Below, in pieces: positions 52,446 to 61,364 of a DNA stretch of 64,000 nt; the first letter of the stretch is position 1, and every line of letters starts with the position of its first letter. A program made the position numbers and the translations under genes. This DNA comes from Aliiroseovarius sp. M344 (GTDB taxonomy: Bacteria > Pseudomonadota > Alphaproteobacteria > Rhodobacterales > Rhodobacteraceae), in assembly GCF_025140835.1 (NCBI RefSeq), contig NZ_CP081153.1:3133001-3197000 (forward strand), given 5' to 3'. Below the pieces are notes generated by a model, which saw only the letters and a list, made by a program, of their open reading frames with translations, had not been told where the DNA came from and searched no databases.

Positions 52446-54079
52446 GCGACAAGCTTCTCAAAGTCCAAGACCTCAAGATCGGCGCACGCATTTATCCACC
52501 GGGCGAAAAGCCGCGCGACATCGAAATTGTTCATGGCGTTTCTTTCGAGTTAGAAAAGGGTAAGGTTCTTGGCCTGATCGGTGAAAGCGGGGCTGGCAAA
52601 TCAACCATCGGCCTCGCTTCCATGGCGTATGGCCGCGGTGGCGTAGAGATCACCGGCGGTCAGGTCTGGGTCAATGGCCGCGAGATTCTGAACACCAGCG
52701 TTAAAGATCTTCGCAAACTGCGTGGCACTGAAGTGACCTATGTCTCTCAGTCGGCAGCCGCCAGTTTCAACCCCGCCAAGAAAATCATGGAACAGGTGAT
52801 CGAGGCCGCTCTAATTGCTGGCAAGTTCTCCAAATCGGACGCAGAGGCCCGGGCAATTGAGCTGTTCACCAAACTTGGATTGCCAGACCCTGAGAAAATT
52901 GGTGATCGGTATCCGCACCAAGTGTCGGGTGGGCAGCTTCAGCGCTGTATGACGGCCTTGGCTTTGTGCCCAGAACCCGATTTGGTCGTCTTTGACGAAC
53001 CCACCACAGCACTGGATGTAACCACTCAGATCGATGTGTTGATGGCGATCAAGGAGGCCATTCGGGACACCGGCGTGGCGGCGCTCTATATCACGCATGA
53101 CCTCGCGGTCGTGGCACAGGTTTCAGATGAGATCATGGTGCTGCGAATGGGCGATATGGTCGAGCACGGAACGACCGACCAGATCATCAACGCGCCGAAA
53201 GAAGATTACACACGTGATCTTGTCTCTGTGCGGTCAAAAAAGTTTGAGGGCAAGCCGCCCAGCGATAATCCGGTGTTGACGGCACAGAATATAACCGCGC
53301 GCTATAAAGGCACAAATTTCGACGTTTTGCATGACGTGTCGATGGAGCTTCACCCCGGCCAGACCCTTGCGGTCGTCGGGGAAAGCGGGTCTGGAAAATC
53401 GACCACGGCCCGGGTCATCACGGGATTGCTGCCGCCCAGAGAAGGCAAAATCTTTTTTGATGGCCGCGAACTTTCGGCTGATCTGGCTGGGCGAAGCCGG
53501 GACGACCTGCGCGAGCTTCAGATGATCTATCAGATGGCAGACGTGGCAATGAACCCGCGCCAGACCGTGGGCACGATCATCGCCCGCCCGCTGGAGTTTT
53601 ACTTTGGCATGAAGGGTGCCGAAAAGCGCAAGCGGTTGATCGAATTGCTCGATGAGATCGAACTTGGCGAAGAGTTCATGGATCGTTATCCCGCCGAGCT
53701 TTCTGGTGGTCAAAAGCAGCGCGTCTGCATCGCGCGTGCGCTGGCCGCAAAACCCAAGATCATCATCTGCGACGAGGTAACATCGGCGCTGGATCCGCTG
53801 GTTGCCGAAGATATCCTGAAGCTGCTTCGCAACCTTCAGAAACGGGAGCAAGTCGCCTATCTGTTTATCACCCATGACCTAGCCACGGTGCGCGCCATCG
53901 CGGACAGCATTGCGGTGATGTATCAGGGGCGCGTCGTTCGCTATGGTCCGAAAGCAGATGTGCTGTCGCCGCCATTTGACGACTATACCGATCTTCTTCT
54001 CAGCTCAGTGCCGGAAATGCAGCTTGGCTGGCTTGAAGAGGTCGTCAAACACCGCAAGATGGAAAGCGCCGGAAACTGA
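52442..54079 (+). CDS. Fused double ATPase of peptide ABC transporter
   Basis: This 545-residue protein joins two ABC domains that are separate subunits (DppD and DppF) in most systems. The first domain (about 5-265) has GESGAGKST and SGGQLQR with VVFDEPTTALD. The second (about 285-540) has GESGSGKST and LSGGQKQR with IICDEVTSALD. The second Walker B region thus reads DEVTSALD, common in DppF-like halves. The ATG at 52442 overlaps the permease stop; the frame to 52400 is rejected. Both sites look competent for ATP hydrolysis. Confidence 0.94.
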   Translation: MSDKLLKVQDLKIGARIYPPGEKPRDIEIVHGVSFELEKGKVLGLIGESGAGKSTIGLASMAYGRGGVEITGGQVWVNGREILNTSVKDLRKLRGTEVTYVSQSAAASFNPAKKIMEQVIEAALIAGKFSKSDAEARAIELFTKLGLPDPEKIGDRYPHQVSGGQLQRCMTALALCPEPDLVVFDEPTTALDVTTQIDVLMAIKEAIRDTGVAALYITHDLAVVAQVSDEIMVLRMGDMVEHGTTDQIINAPKEDYTRDLVSVRSKKFEGKPPSDNPVLTAQNITARYKGTNFDVLHDVSMELHPGQTLAVVGESGSGKSTTARVITGLLPPREGKIFFDGRELSADLAGRSRDDLRELQMIYQMADVAMNPRQTVGTIIARPLEFYFGMKGAEKRKRLIELLDEIELGEEFMDRYPAELSGGQKQRVCIARALAAKPKIIICDEVTSALDPLVAEDILKLLRNLQKREQVAYLFITHDLATVRAIADSIAVMYQGRVVRYGPKADVLSPPFDDYTDLLLSSVPEMQLGWLEEVVKHRKMESAGN

Positions 54080-54108
54080 CGGCGGGCTATTTTTCAGGTC
54101 AAAGCATC

Positions 54109-54945
54109 ATGGAACGAAAGCTACTTCTGATCATTCTGGACGGGGTGCCCTGGCGCAATTGGCGAAGACTGTTTGGCAATCTCGAAGGGTGGGTGGACAG
54201 CGGTGATGCTCAACGCTGGAAAATTCGCGCGGTTCTGCCGTCAACATCTGCCAGTTGCTACGCGTCGATCCATACCGGCGTCACCCCACAAGATCACGGC
54301 TGCACAGGCAACAACAACGTGTTCAGGCTCGCCCACCCCGACATCTTTAGCCAAGTGCGCAAAGCAGGTGGTATCACCGGTGCAGTGACCCACAGTTTTT
54401 GGTCCGAGTTATTCAACCGTGCCCCTTTCGATCTGGTGCGCGACATCGAATATGATGAACCCGAAAGCACCTCGATCAATCACGGCCGGTTTCACACCAT
54501 GACGGGATATGGTTTGATCAATCAAACCACGCCATCCGATGTCGACCTGTTCGCGACGCTCACAATGCTTTGCGAACGGTTCGGACTGAATTATGGCATC
54601 TTGCACACCTGCACGCTGGACAGCATGGGGCATCGCTTCGGACATGAATGCCAAGAGATGGACCATGCTTGTTTTCAGGCGGACGAGCAGTTGGCCCTGT
54701 TCATCAATCGTTGGCGTGCAGACGGTTATGAAATCATTGTGACAGCTGACCACGGCCAGACCGATCGCGGCCATCACGGCGGGCGCGAAGATTTGCAACA
54801 AGATGCGGCGCTTTACTATTTCGGACCGGCCAGCGGCCCCGATTTCGACGACCGCCTATGCCAGTTGCAGCTTGCCCCAACGATCCTGTCACGGCTGGGG
54901 GCGCCGATCCCCGACAGCATGAAAGGCGAGGTATTTTTGACATGA
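54109..54945 (+). CDS. Type I phosphodiesterase/nucleotide pyrophosphatase family
   Basis: This 278-residue alkaline-phosphatase-superfamily protein shows the first metal Asp in LLIILDGVPW, a nucleophile Ser/Thr region (PSTSASCYASIHTG), the DSMGHRFGHE motif and TADHGQTDRGHHGG. These are the metal ligands of the nucleotide pyrophosphatase/phosphodiesterase branch. No signal peptide is seen. It follows the ABC transporter by 29 bp and overlaps the next gene (ATGA). The substrate is unknown; a phosphoester-bearing nutrient brought in by the transporter is one possibility. Confidence 0.82.
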   Translation: MERKLLLIILDGVPWRNWRRLFGNLEGWVDSGDAQRWKIRAVLPSTSASCYASIHTGVTPQDHGCTGNNNVFRLAHPDIFSQVRKAGGITGAVTHSFWSELFNRAPFDLVRDIEYDEPESTSINHGRFHTMTGYGLINQTTPSDVDLFATLTMLCERFGLNYGILHTCTLDSMGHRFGHECQEMDHACFQADEQLALFINRWRADGYEIIVTADHGQTDRGHHGGREDLQQDAALYYFGPASGPDFDDRLCQLQLAPTILSRLGAPIPDSMKGEVFLT

Positions 54946-55631
54946 CATGGGCCATCCCCTGCCCGCAGCAACCATCGCTGCCGATCGTTGGATCGAAGGA
55001 CCGATTTCCCGTTCGCCGCATCTATTGCGTCGGCCAGAACTATGCCGCTCATGCCCGCGAAATGGGATCAAACCCGGATCAGGAACCGCCTTTCTTCTTC
55101 TCCAAGCCCGCAGATGCGCTGGTGGCGGATGGAGCAACCATTCCCTATCCACCCGGCACCGAGAACCTGCACCACGAAGCTGAACTCGTGGTGGCCATCG
55201 GCAACGGTGGGGCGAGTATTCCGCGCGAGACAGCCTTGGATCATGTTTGGGGATATGCCGTCGGCAATGATCTGACCCGCCGCGACCTTCAGGCCGCCGC
55301 AAAAAAGATCGGACGGCCATGGGACATGTCGAAAGGTTTTGACAACTCAGCCCCCTGTGCCCCGTTGCACCCGGCGTCGAGCACGGGCCATTTGACCAGC
55401 GGCGCCATCAATTTGACCGTGAATGGCGAAACCCGCCAATCTTCGAACCTGTCGGACCTGATTTGGTCGGTTGCGGACGTGATTGCGTATCTTTCAACAC
55501 TGGTTGAGCTGATGCCCGGTGACCTGATTTTCACCGGAACACCGGAAGGAGTTGGCCCCCTTGTGCCGGGCGATGTCTGCGTGGTCGAAATCGAAGGGTT
55601 GGGCAAATTGACCACCCGGATCGGGAAATAA
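54942..55631 (+). CDS. Fumarylacetoacetate hydrolase-family protein
   Basis: This 229-residue FAH-fold enzyme has the metal-binding HHEAELVVAIG, the GNDLTRRDLQ segment and the GDLIFTGTPEGVGPL motif. FAH members hydrolyse or decarboxylate 2-oxo or acylpyruvate acids; here it may act on a catabolic intermediate of the neighbouring pathway. The short form without the N-terminal SH3-like domain matches YcgM/FAHD1-type acylpyruvases. The ATG at 54942 overlaps the upstream gene; longer frames are rejected. Confidence 0.88.
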   Translation: MTWAIPCPQQPSLPIVGSKDRFPVRRIYCVGQNYAAHAREMGSNPDQEPPFFFSKPADALVADGATIPYPPGTENLHHEAELVVAIGNGGASIPRETALDHVWGYAVGNDLTRRDLQAAAKKIGRPWDMSKGFDNSAPCAPLHPASSTGHLTSGAINLTVNGETRQSSNLSDLIWSVADVIAYLSTLVELMPGDLIFTGTPEGVGPLVPGDVCVVEIEGLGKLTTRIGK

Positions 55632-55636
55632 GCAGC

Positions 55637-56302
55637 CTAGCCGGTTATGGACGACAAGTGCAGGATCAGGCTGTCGCGGGCGCCCAGAATATGGCGCTCT
55701 GTCAACTCTGCCGCCTTGTCGGCATCGCCCTGTTCGCACGCTTTCTGGATCTGCATATGCTCATCATTGGCCCTTACCATGCCGTTGCTCAGCACCAATT
55801 GAGCCCGCAGATAACGGTCAATCCTGTTTAGCGCACCGTCGATCGCCTCAAGGTGATAGGTCAGCCCGCTGGCATTATAGAGCGTCGCATGAAACAGCCG
55901 ATTCAAATCGCCCCATTTCATCGGATCGGCCTCTGTATGAAAATCTTCGCAATATTTGCGCGCCTCGGCCAGTATGTCCGGGGTCATCTTTGGAACGGCA
56001 TGACGGATGACATGTGGCTCTAACACTGCGCGGAAGTCGAAAATCTCGGATGCTTCTTTCGACGACAGGCCTGAAACCACAGCCCCTTTGTATCGCTGAG
56101 ATTTCACCAACCCGTGCTCTTCCAGACGCAGGATCGCCTCGCGGACAGGTATGCGCGAGGTGTTAAACATCTTTGCGATCTCATCTTGCCGAAGCGGTGC
56201 CCCTTCTTCGATCTCGCCTTCGATGATCGCCCTTTTCAACGCATCAAAAATGATCGTCGCGGCCGACGCCGTCTTGGATATATCGACAGATCTGAGTTGC
56301 AT
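55637..56302 (-). CDS. GntR-family regulator (FadR/FCD type)
   Basis: This 221-residue regulator has an N-terminal winged helix (about 12-75; MFNTSRIPVREAILRLEEHGL is the recognition part) and a C-terminal all-helical FCD ligand domain with the metal-type His residues (HATLYNASG, ERHILGARD). It is convergent with the FAH gene and divergent from the hydroxyproline genes. A long palindrome in the 171-bp divergent region is its likely operator. Hydroxyproline or a pathway intermediate is a plausible effector. Confidence 0.93.
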   Translation of the reverse strand: MQLRSVDISKTASAATIIFDALKRAIIEGEIEEGAPLRQDEIAKMFNTSRIPVREAILRLEEHGLVKSQRYKGAVVSGLSSKEASEIFDFRAVLEPHVIRHAVPKMTPDILAEARKYCEDFHTEADPMKWGDLNRLFHATLYNASGLTYHLEAIDGALNRIDRYLRAQLVLSNGMVRANDEHMQIQKACEQGDADKAAELTERHILGARDSLILHLSSITG

Positions 56303-56367
56303 TCTGGGTTCTCCTTGCCGCGCAACCTAACAAGTTGCTGATCGGCTTTGAAGAGGGCTAAAATTAT

Positions 56368-56395
56368 TATTGCATATTGGATCCTATTTGCAATA
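56368..56395. promoter_or_regulatory. Candidate GntR operator, 28-bp palindrome
   Basis: This is a nearly perfect dyad: TATTGCA (56368-56374) and TGCAATA (56389-56395) flank a central GGATCC (56379-56384). Of 14 symmetric base pairs, 12 match, and all are centred on the same point. It lies 66 bp before the GntR start codon and 79 bp before the DHDPS-family gene. The position and symmetry suit binding of a FadR-type dimer controlling both directions. Confidence 0.65.
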
Positions 56396-56473
56396 TGAGG
56401 GAATGGAATTAGCACTTCTTGACGCCCAATCTGATCTCTGGCCGCCTTGAGCCGACCTTTCAGGAGACCCCAA

Positions 56474-57433
56474 ATGAACAACGACATTTTCACAGGCTGT
56501 ATCCCCGCACTGATGACCCCGTGCACACCCGACCGCAAACCTGATTACGACGCGTTGGTCGCCAAAGGGGTGGAGCTGATTGCTGCAGGTATGTCCGCCG
56601 TCGTTTATTGCGGTTCGATGGGCGACTGGCCGCTTCTGACAGATGAAGAGCGGATGGAAGGCGTGGCACGCCTTACCAAAGCGGGCATTCCCGTGATCGT
56701 TGGCACCGGAGCCGTAAACACCAAGATGGCAGTGGCCCATGCCGCCCATGCCGCAAAAGTCGGCGCGAAAGGCCTGATGGTCATTCCCCGCGTGCTTTCG
56801 CGCGGGTCATCACTGGCGGCACAGCGGCAGCACTTTGCAGCAATCCTGTCTGCTGCACCGGACCTGCCTGCGGTGATTTACAACAGTCCCTATTATGGCT
56901 TTGCAACGCGTGCGGACCTGTTTTTTGCGTTGCGGGCCGAGCACCCGAACCTGGTTGGATTCAAAGAATTCGGTGGCGCGGCCGATATGCGCTATGCCGC
57001 TGAAAACATCACGTCCATGGATGAAGATGTCACACTGATGATCGGCGTTGATACTGCGGTCTTCCATGGCTACGTGAATTGTGGCGCGGCGGGTGCGATA
57101 ACTGGCATTGGCAATGTGCTGCCACGCGAAGTGCTGCACCTTGTCGCGCTCTGCCAGAAGGCCGCAACAGGCGATTACATCGCGCGCATCAAGGCGCTCG
57201 AACTGGAAGAGGCGCTTGGTGTCCTGTCCAGCTTCGACGAAGGCCCAGACCTTGTCCTTTACTACAAACACCTGATGGTGATGGCGGGCGACGACGCCTA
57301 CCGCACGCATTTCAATGAAACGGACGTTCTGACAGATGCCCAGCGCAACTATGCAGAAAGCCAGTTCCATTTGTTCCGGATTTGGTATGACACTTGGTCA
57401 AAGCAGGAAGGCATCGTTTCTGAATGCGCGTAA
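56474..57433 (+). CDS. DHDPS-family enzyme, probable pyrroline-hydroxycarboxylate deaminase
   Basis: This 319-residue class I aldolase of the DapA/NAL family has the Tyr of the catalytic dyad in AVIYNSPYYGF and the Schiff-base Lys in LVGFKEFGG. Beside hydroxyproline epimerase and a D-amino-acid dehydrogenase it most probably deaminates 1-pyrroline-4-hydroxy-2-carboxylate to 2-oxoglutarate semialdehyde. True DapA is less likely in this setting. The ATG at 56474 has an AGGAG ribosome binding site. Its 3' end overlaps the next gene by 10 bp. Confidence 0.88.
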   Translation: MNNDIFTGCIPALMTPCTPDRKPDYDALVAKGVELIAAGMSAVVYCGSMGDWPLLTDEERMEGVARLTKAGIPVIVGTGAVNTKMAVAHAAHAAKVGAKGLMVIPRVLSRGSSLAAQRQHFAAILSAAPDLPAVIYNSPYYGFATRADLFFALRAEHPNLVGFKEFGGAADMRYAAENITSMDEDVTLMIGVDTAVFHGYVNCGAAGAITGIGNVLPREVLHLVALCQKAATGDYIARIKALELEEALGVLSSFDEGPDLVLYYKHLMVMAGDDAYRTHFNETDVLTDAQRNYAESQFHLFRIWYDTWSKQEGIVSECA

Positions 57434-58365
57434 TTGATAGCCACACCGAAGGCGAACCCACCCGCATCATAGTAGACGGCGGGCCGGATCTTGGTGATGG
57501 CAGCGTCGCCGACCGCGCATTGCGTCTCCGCGATGATCACAGCTGGATCTATGCTGCGATACTATCAGAGCCACGTGGGCATGACGCCATCGTTGGCGCG
57601 CTTTTGGTGCCCCCGACCGACCCTTCATGTGTGACCGGGGTGATATTTTTTAACCCGGCAGGCAATCTGGGTATGTGCGGACATGCAACGATTGGGTTGA
57701 CCGTGTCGCTCGCGCATATGGGCCGGTTGCAGCCCGGCACTCACAGGTTCGAAACTCCCGTCGGCATCGTTTCAGCCGAACTTCTGGATCGCAACACTGT
57801 GCGCGTCACCAATGTCGAAAGCTATCGCCATCAACCCAATGTGACGGTCAACGTTGACGGCATAGGCCCGGTCTCGGGCGATGTAGCATGGGGCGGCAAC
57901 TGGTTCTTCCTGACCGAATTCGACCTCCTAGACCTGAACCCTGAAAACATCGCGGACCTGACACTGGCTGCCAAGAACATCCGCGCCGCTTTATCCCGCG
58001 CAGGCGTGACCGGAGCTGGTGGAGAAGAGATTGATCACATTGAACTTTTCGGTGCGCCCAAAAGTCCAACCGCACAGGGACGAAACTTCGTTCTGTGCCC
58101 CGGTGGCGCTTACGACCGTTCCCCTTGTGGAACCGGCTGTTCTGCAAAGCTTGCCTGCTTGGCGGCAGACGGCAAGCTAGCACCCGGTGAGACTTGGCAG
58201 CAAGAAAGCGTAATTGGCAGCACCTATGATTGCAACTTTGTGAAACATCCCTCAGGCGGGATCGTGGCCACAATTCAGGGGCGCGCATTCGTTACGTCTG
58301 AAGCGACCCTGGTTTTCGACGCTGATGACCCGTTTCGGGGTGGCCTTTGCAGCAATGGTATATGA
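57424..58365 (+). CDS. 4-hydroxyproline 2-epimerase (proline racemase family)
   Basis: This 313-residue cofactor-independent epimerase has two active-site Cys: GNLGMCGHATIG near residue 83 and SPCGTGCSAKLA near residue 235. Both Cys present indicates a racemase/epimerase; the related 3-hydroxyproline dehydratases have Thr at the second site. It should turn trans-4-hydroxy-L-proline into cis-4-hydroxy-D-proline. The position between the deaminase-like and dehydrogenase genes supports this substrate over proline. Confidence 0.92.
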   Translation: MRVIDSHTEGEPTRIIVDGGPDLGDGSVADRALRLRDDHSWIYAAILSEPRGHDAIVGALLVPPTDPSCVTGVIFFNPAGNLGMCGHATIGLTVSLAHMGRLQPGTHRFETPVGIVSAELLDRNTVRVTNVESYRHQPNVTVNVDGIGPVSGDVAWGGNWFFLTEFDLLDLNPENIADLTLAAKNIRAALSRAGVTGAGGEEIDHIELFGAPKSPTAQGRNFVLCPGGAYDRSPCGTGCSAKLACLAADGKLAPGETWQQESVIGSTYDCNFVKHPSGGIVATIQGRAFVTSEATLVFDADDPFRGGLCSNGI

Positions 58366-58414
58366 GATTGACTGAATAACTCGGCGTACAAAGCCACCTC
58401 GGCTGGGGATACCA

Positions 58415-59662
58415 ATGGCAAAACAGGTTCACGACATCGTCGTAATTGGTGCAGGCATCATCGGCGTTAGCACTGCACTCGAGCTTCAGGCACGGGGCCG
58501 CAAGCCGCTGCTCGTGGATCGCAAAGGGGTTGCAGCCGAAACGTCGCGCGGCAATGCCGGCGCATTCGCGTTCTCGGAAGTCGAGCCGCTGGCAACCCCC
58601 GGCATCATGCGGCGTGCGCCGATATGGCTGTTAGACCCGCTTGGCCCGTTATCCATTCCACCCGCTTATGCGCTAAAGGTCGCGCCGTGGATGCTGAAGT
58701 TCTGGCGCTCAAGTTGGGTTGATCGCTATGACGATGCGGTCGCCGCGCAAACAGGCCTGATGCAGCATTGTGAGGCGGCGTTTGAACGCCAACTCGCCCG
58801 ATTTGGCGATCCCAAAATGATCCGTCGCGAAGGACAGTTGGAGCTGTATGAAGGCGCTGCCGCCTTTGAACAGACCAAGCCGAAATGGAAACGGCGCGCG
58901 GATCTTGGTATTCCCGCAGAGTTGCTTCTGCGCCCCGATGAGATCGCCGAGATACAGCCGGGTCTGAGCGATAGATTCACTCATGCAGGGTTTACCCCGA
59001 ACTGGTTTAATACCACCGACCCGCTGAAATGGACTGAAAGCTTGGCGCGTCGATATTTGGACCAAGGAGGCACGTTTGAAAAACATGACATTCACAATAT
59101 TACGCCAACGCCGGATCACGTTGAAATCAGATCCGACAAAGGGACGCTTCTGGCCAAGCAGGTTGTCATCTGTGCTGGCGCATGGTCCCACAAGCTGACT
59201 GCCAAGATCGGCGACTCCATCCCGCTGGAGACCGAGCGCGGCTATAACACCACTTTTGCGCATTCATCGGTCGAACTCAAAACGCATCTGACTTTCTCAG
59301 CCCACGGTTTTGTTATGTCCAAGATTGGATCCGGTTTACGCATCGGCGGCGCCGTTGAGCTTGGCGGCCTTGACCTGCCGCCCAATTTCCGCCGTGCAGA
59401 AACATTGGTGCAAAAGGCAAGGGATTTCATGCCAGAGATGGAGCTGTCCGACGGCACCCAGTGGATGGGCTATCGTCCGTCATTGCCGGACAGCTTGCCT
59501 GTCATCGGGCCGTCGGGCGCGGATGCCCGCGTCATCTATGCGTTCGGCCACGGGCATGTCGGCCTGACCCAGTCGGCTGGGACCGCAGAGCTGGTGGCCG
59601 ATATCGCCGCTCATGCGAAGCCGCCTCTTGACCTTTTACCGTATTCAGCCTCGCGTTTCTGA
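58415..59662 (+). CDS. FAD-dependent D-amino acid (hydroxyproline) dehydrogenase
   Basis: This 415-residue DadA/DAO-family flavoenzyme has the N-terminal dinucleotide motif VVIGAGIIGVSTALEL. Its C-terminal GYRPSLPDSLPVIGPS and FGHGHVGLTQSAGTAEL regions close the FAD and substrate sites. In this operon it should oxidise cis-4-hydroxy-D-proline to the pyrroline that the DHDPS-family enzyme deaminates. It is single-subunit. The 2-oxoglutarate semialdehyde dehydrogenase needed to finish the pathway is not in the window. It converges on fliL with only 19 bp between. Confidence 0.9.
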   Translation: MAKQVHDIVVIGAGIIGVSTALELQARGRKPLLVDRKGVAAETSRGNAGAFAFSEVEPLATPGIMRRAPIWLLDPLGPLSIPPAYALKVAPWMLKFWRSSWVDRYDDAVAAQTGLMQHCEAAFERQLARFGDPKMIRREGQLELYEGAAAFEQTKPKWKRRADLGIPAELLLRPDEIAEIQPGLSDRFTHAGFTPNWFNTTDPLKWTESLARRYLDQGGTFEKHDIHNITPTPDHVEIRSDKGTLLAKQVVICAGAWSHKLTAKIGDSIPLETERGYNTTFAHSSVELKTHLTFSAHGFVMSKIGSGLRIGGAVELGGLDLPPNFRRAETLVQKARDFMPEMELSDGTQWMGYRPSLPDSLPVIGPSGADARVIYAFGHGHVGLTQSAGTAELVADIAAHAKPPLDLLPYSASRF

Positions 59663-59681
59663 CTAAGGCCCTACGCTTTCA

Positions 59682-60176
59682 TTATTGGTCCTGCCGCACA
59701 ATGTTCGTGACAAGAACGTCGTGCACAACGTCGCCAAGAATACTGGTGGCAACCTCGCGCAAAGCACGACGCAGATTGGTCAAGCGACTGGTCTGGGTGA
59801 ATACCCCGTCAAATCCCCCACTGTTTGCGTGGTTAAACATGACCTGCAAGAACTCATCCCGCAATTTAGGCTCGCGCAGATAAACCGCCTCGCGATTACC
59901 TGAAATGACTTCCAGATTCAAAGACAACACAACAAGCGCCGTTACCCTTTCGCCGCGAACAATGGGTATAACGAACTGATTGTTTATTTTGACAAATTCA
60001 CTGTTCGGATCAACTTCAGGTGCTGCAGGTGACGGTTCGATTTGAACCGTGTCACCTCCACCTTCGCCGCATGGGTTCGCCAGTGCGATCTCGGGCGTTG
60101 GCTTTATGAAAAAGCCAATGCTGGCCCCTGCAGCCAAACCGACCAAGGCGAGCAAAATCGGAAACACCTTTCCCAT
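59682..60176 (-). CDS. fliL: FliL-like flagellar basal-body protein
   Basis: This 164-residue protein has a single N-terminal membrane helix (about 5-25) and a periplasmic domain with the FliL-type stretch KINNQFVIPIVRGERV and a C-terminal LREPKLRDEFLQVMF segment. FliL surrounds the stator and stabilises it. The ATG at 60176 has a GAAGGGA ribosome binding site; a TTG two codons upstream is less likely. It is the last gene of the flagellar block in the window, 11 bp after flgH. Confidence 0.82.
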   Translation of the reverse strand: MGKVFPILLALVGLAAGASIGFFIKPTPEIALANPCGEGGGDTVQIEPSPAAPEVDPNSEFVKINNQFVIPIVRGERVTALVVLSLNLEVISGNREAVYLREPKLRDEFLQVMFNHANSGGFDGVFTQTSRLTNLRRALREVATSILGDVVHDVLVTNIVRQDQ

Positions 60177-60187
60177 CGTCAATCCCT

Positions 60188-60916
60188 TCAGAACGGCAAA
60201 ATAATATCGGTGATCTGCTGGCCATAGCGTGGCTGCTGGACATCACTGATTTGGCCGCGACCGCCATAGGAAATCCGTGCCGATGCGATCTTGTCATAGG
60301 AGATTTCGTTCTGACGCGAGATATCTTCGGGTCGCACAAACCCCGTAACCAACAGCTCTCGAAGCTCAAAGTTCACCCGAACCTCTTGCGTGCCCTGGAT
60401 CTTCAGAACGCCGTTTGGCAGCGTGCCAATCACTGTTGCGGCGACGCGAAGTTCCAACTTCTCGTTCCGTTTCACTGATCCATTCCCATTGGACGAACTA
60501 TTCGACGACAGCGACACAGCGTTCGCCATCGACGCGCCTTCGATCAGATCGTTATCGATGGATTGTGGCACACCGAAGAAATTCGGCACGCCCATTTCCT
60601 CAGACGCGCCACGCGCTCGTTTCGAGCTGTTGGAAAACTCGGCCCGATCATCAATCTCTATGACCACGGTCAGGATATCACCTGCCGCTTGCGCACGCCG
60701 GTCCCCCAACAGGGACTGCCGCCCCCCGCTCCAAAGCGATGCCCGGACAGGCGAACTTTTCGGCGGCGACGTTCGCGGAAGCGCGGAAGCGTTCATCGCC
60801 ACATGTTCGGCGCTCATTTCAACCGGGTTGAGATCGGGCGCCTTGCCTACCTCGTTCATTCGAGAACACGCTGAAACTAAGAAGAGGGTGAGTACTGCAA
60901 AAAGAATTGGGCGCAT
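60188..60916 (-). CDS. flgH: Flagellar L-ring lipoprotein
   Basis: This 242-residue outer-membrane L-ring subunit has a lipoprotein signal with lipobox LVSAC (Cys near residue 17). The mature part carries ASLWSGGRQSLLGDRRAQ, GDILTVVIEIDDRAEFSN and the C-terminal SYGGRGQI and QQPRYGQQITDIILPF typical of FlgH. The frame is open to 61060, but the ATG at 60916 starts the lipoprotein signal. It lies 16 bp after flgA. Confidence 0.94.
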   Translation of the reverse strand: MRPILFAVLTLFLVSACSRMNEVGKAPDLNPVEMSAEHVAMNASALPRTSPPKSSPVRASLWSGGRQSLLGDRRAQAAGDILTVVIEIDDRAEFSNSSKRARGASEEMGVPNFFGVPQSIDNDLIEGASMANAVSLSSNSSSNGNGSVKRNEKLELRVAATVIGTLPNGVLKIQGTQEVRVNFELRELLVTGFVRPEDISRQNEISYDKIASARISYGGRGQISDVQQPRYGQQITDIILPF

Positions 60917-60932
60917 AGGGCATCCTTCGGGC

Positions 60933-61364
60933 TTAATGACGAGAGTTGGAGACAGAGATTGTGCCGTCGGCTTCGACCGAACCGGTAACTGTCGTGCGTG
61001 ATGACAGGTTAAGAACGCGCACACGATCACCGACCCCTGCACGCCCAAGGCTGCGACCATCTGCCAAAATGGTCAGCGGGCCGGCGACATAGGCCAAAGT
61101 CACAATCTGGTTGCGTTCGACCAGAGCGGGCGGGCCGATGTCATTCACCATTACTGGCCGGCCGGCATAAAGAACCACCCGTGTTTCTTGTCCGACCACA
61201 TCGTCGATTGACCCGAACCCGTTCGCCAAATCGGAACTCACAAGCTTGAGGTCTGTCGCGGTTATCACCACATTCGCGCGAATGTTTCGGGCGGCAACCA
61301 CCGTTTCGGAAACGGCTGCGCTAGCGGTCGCTATGAACAACAGGGCGATGAAAAGAGCTTTCAT
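60933..61364 (-). CDS. flgA: Flagellar P-ring chaperone
   Basis: This 143-residue exported protein has a signal peptide (about 1-19) and a SAF-like domain with VVAARNIRANVVITATDL and the C-terminal GVGDRVRVLNLSSRTTVTG motif of FlgA. FlgA assists assembly of the FlgI P-ring in the periplasm. It is a short form lacking the N-terminal extra domain of enteric FlgA. The ATG at 61364 overlaps the flgG stop; a GTG one codon upstream is also possible. Confidence 0.9.
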   Translation of the reverse strand: MKALFIALLFIATASAAVSETVVAARNIRANVVITATDLKLVSSDLANGFGSIDDVVGQETRVVLYAGRPVMVNDIGPPALVERNQIVTLAYVAGPLTILADGRSLGRAGVGDRVRVLNLSSRTTVTGSVEADGTISVSNSRH

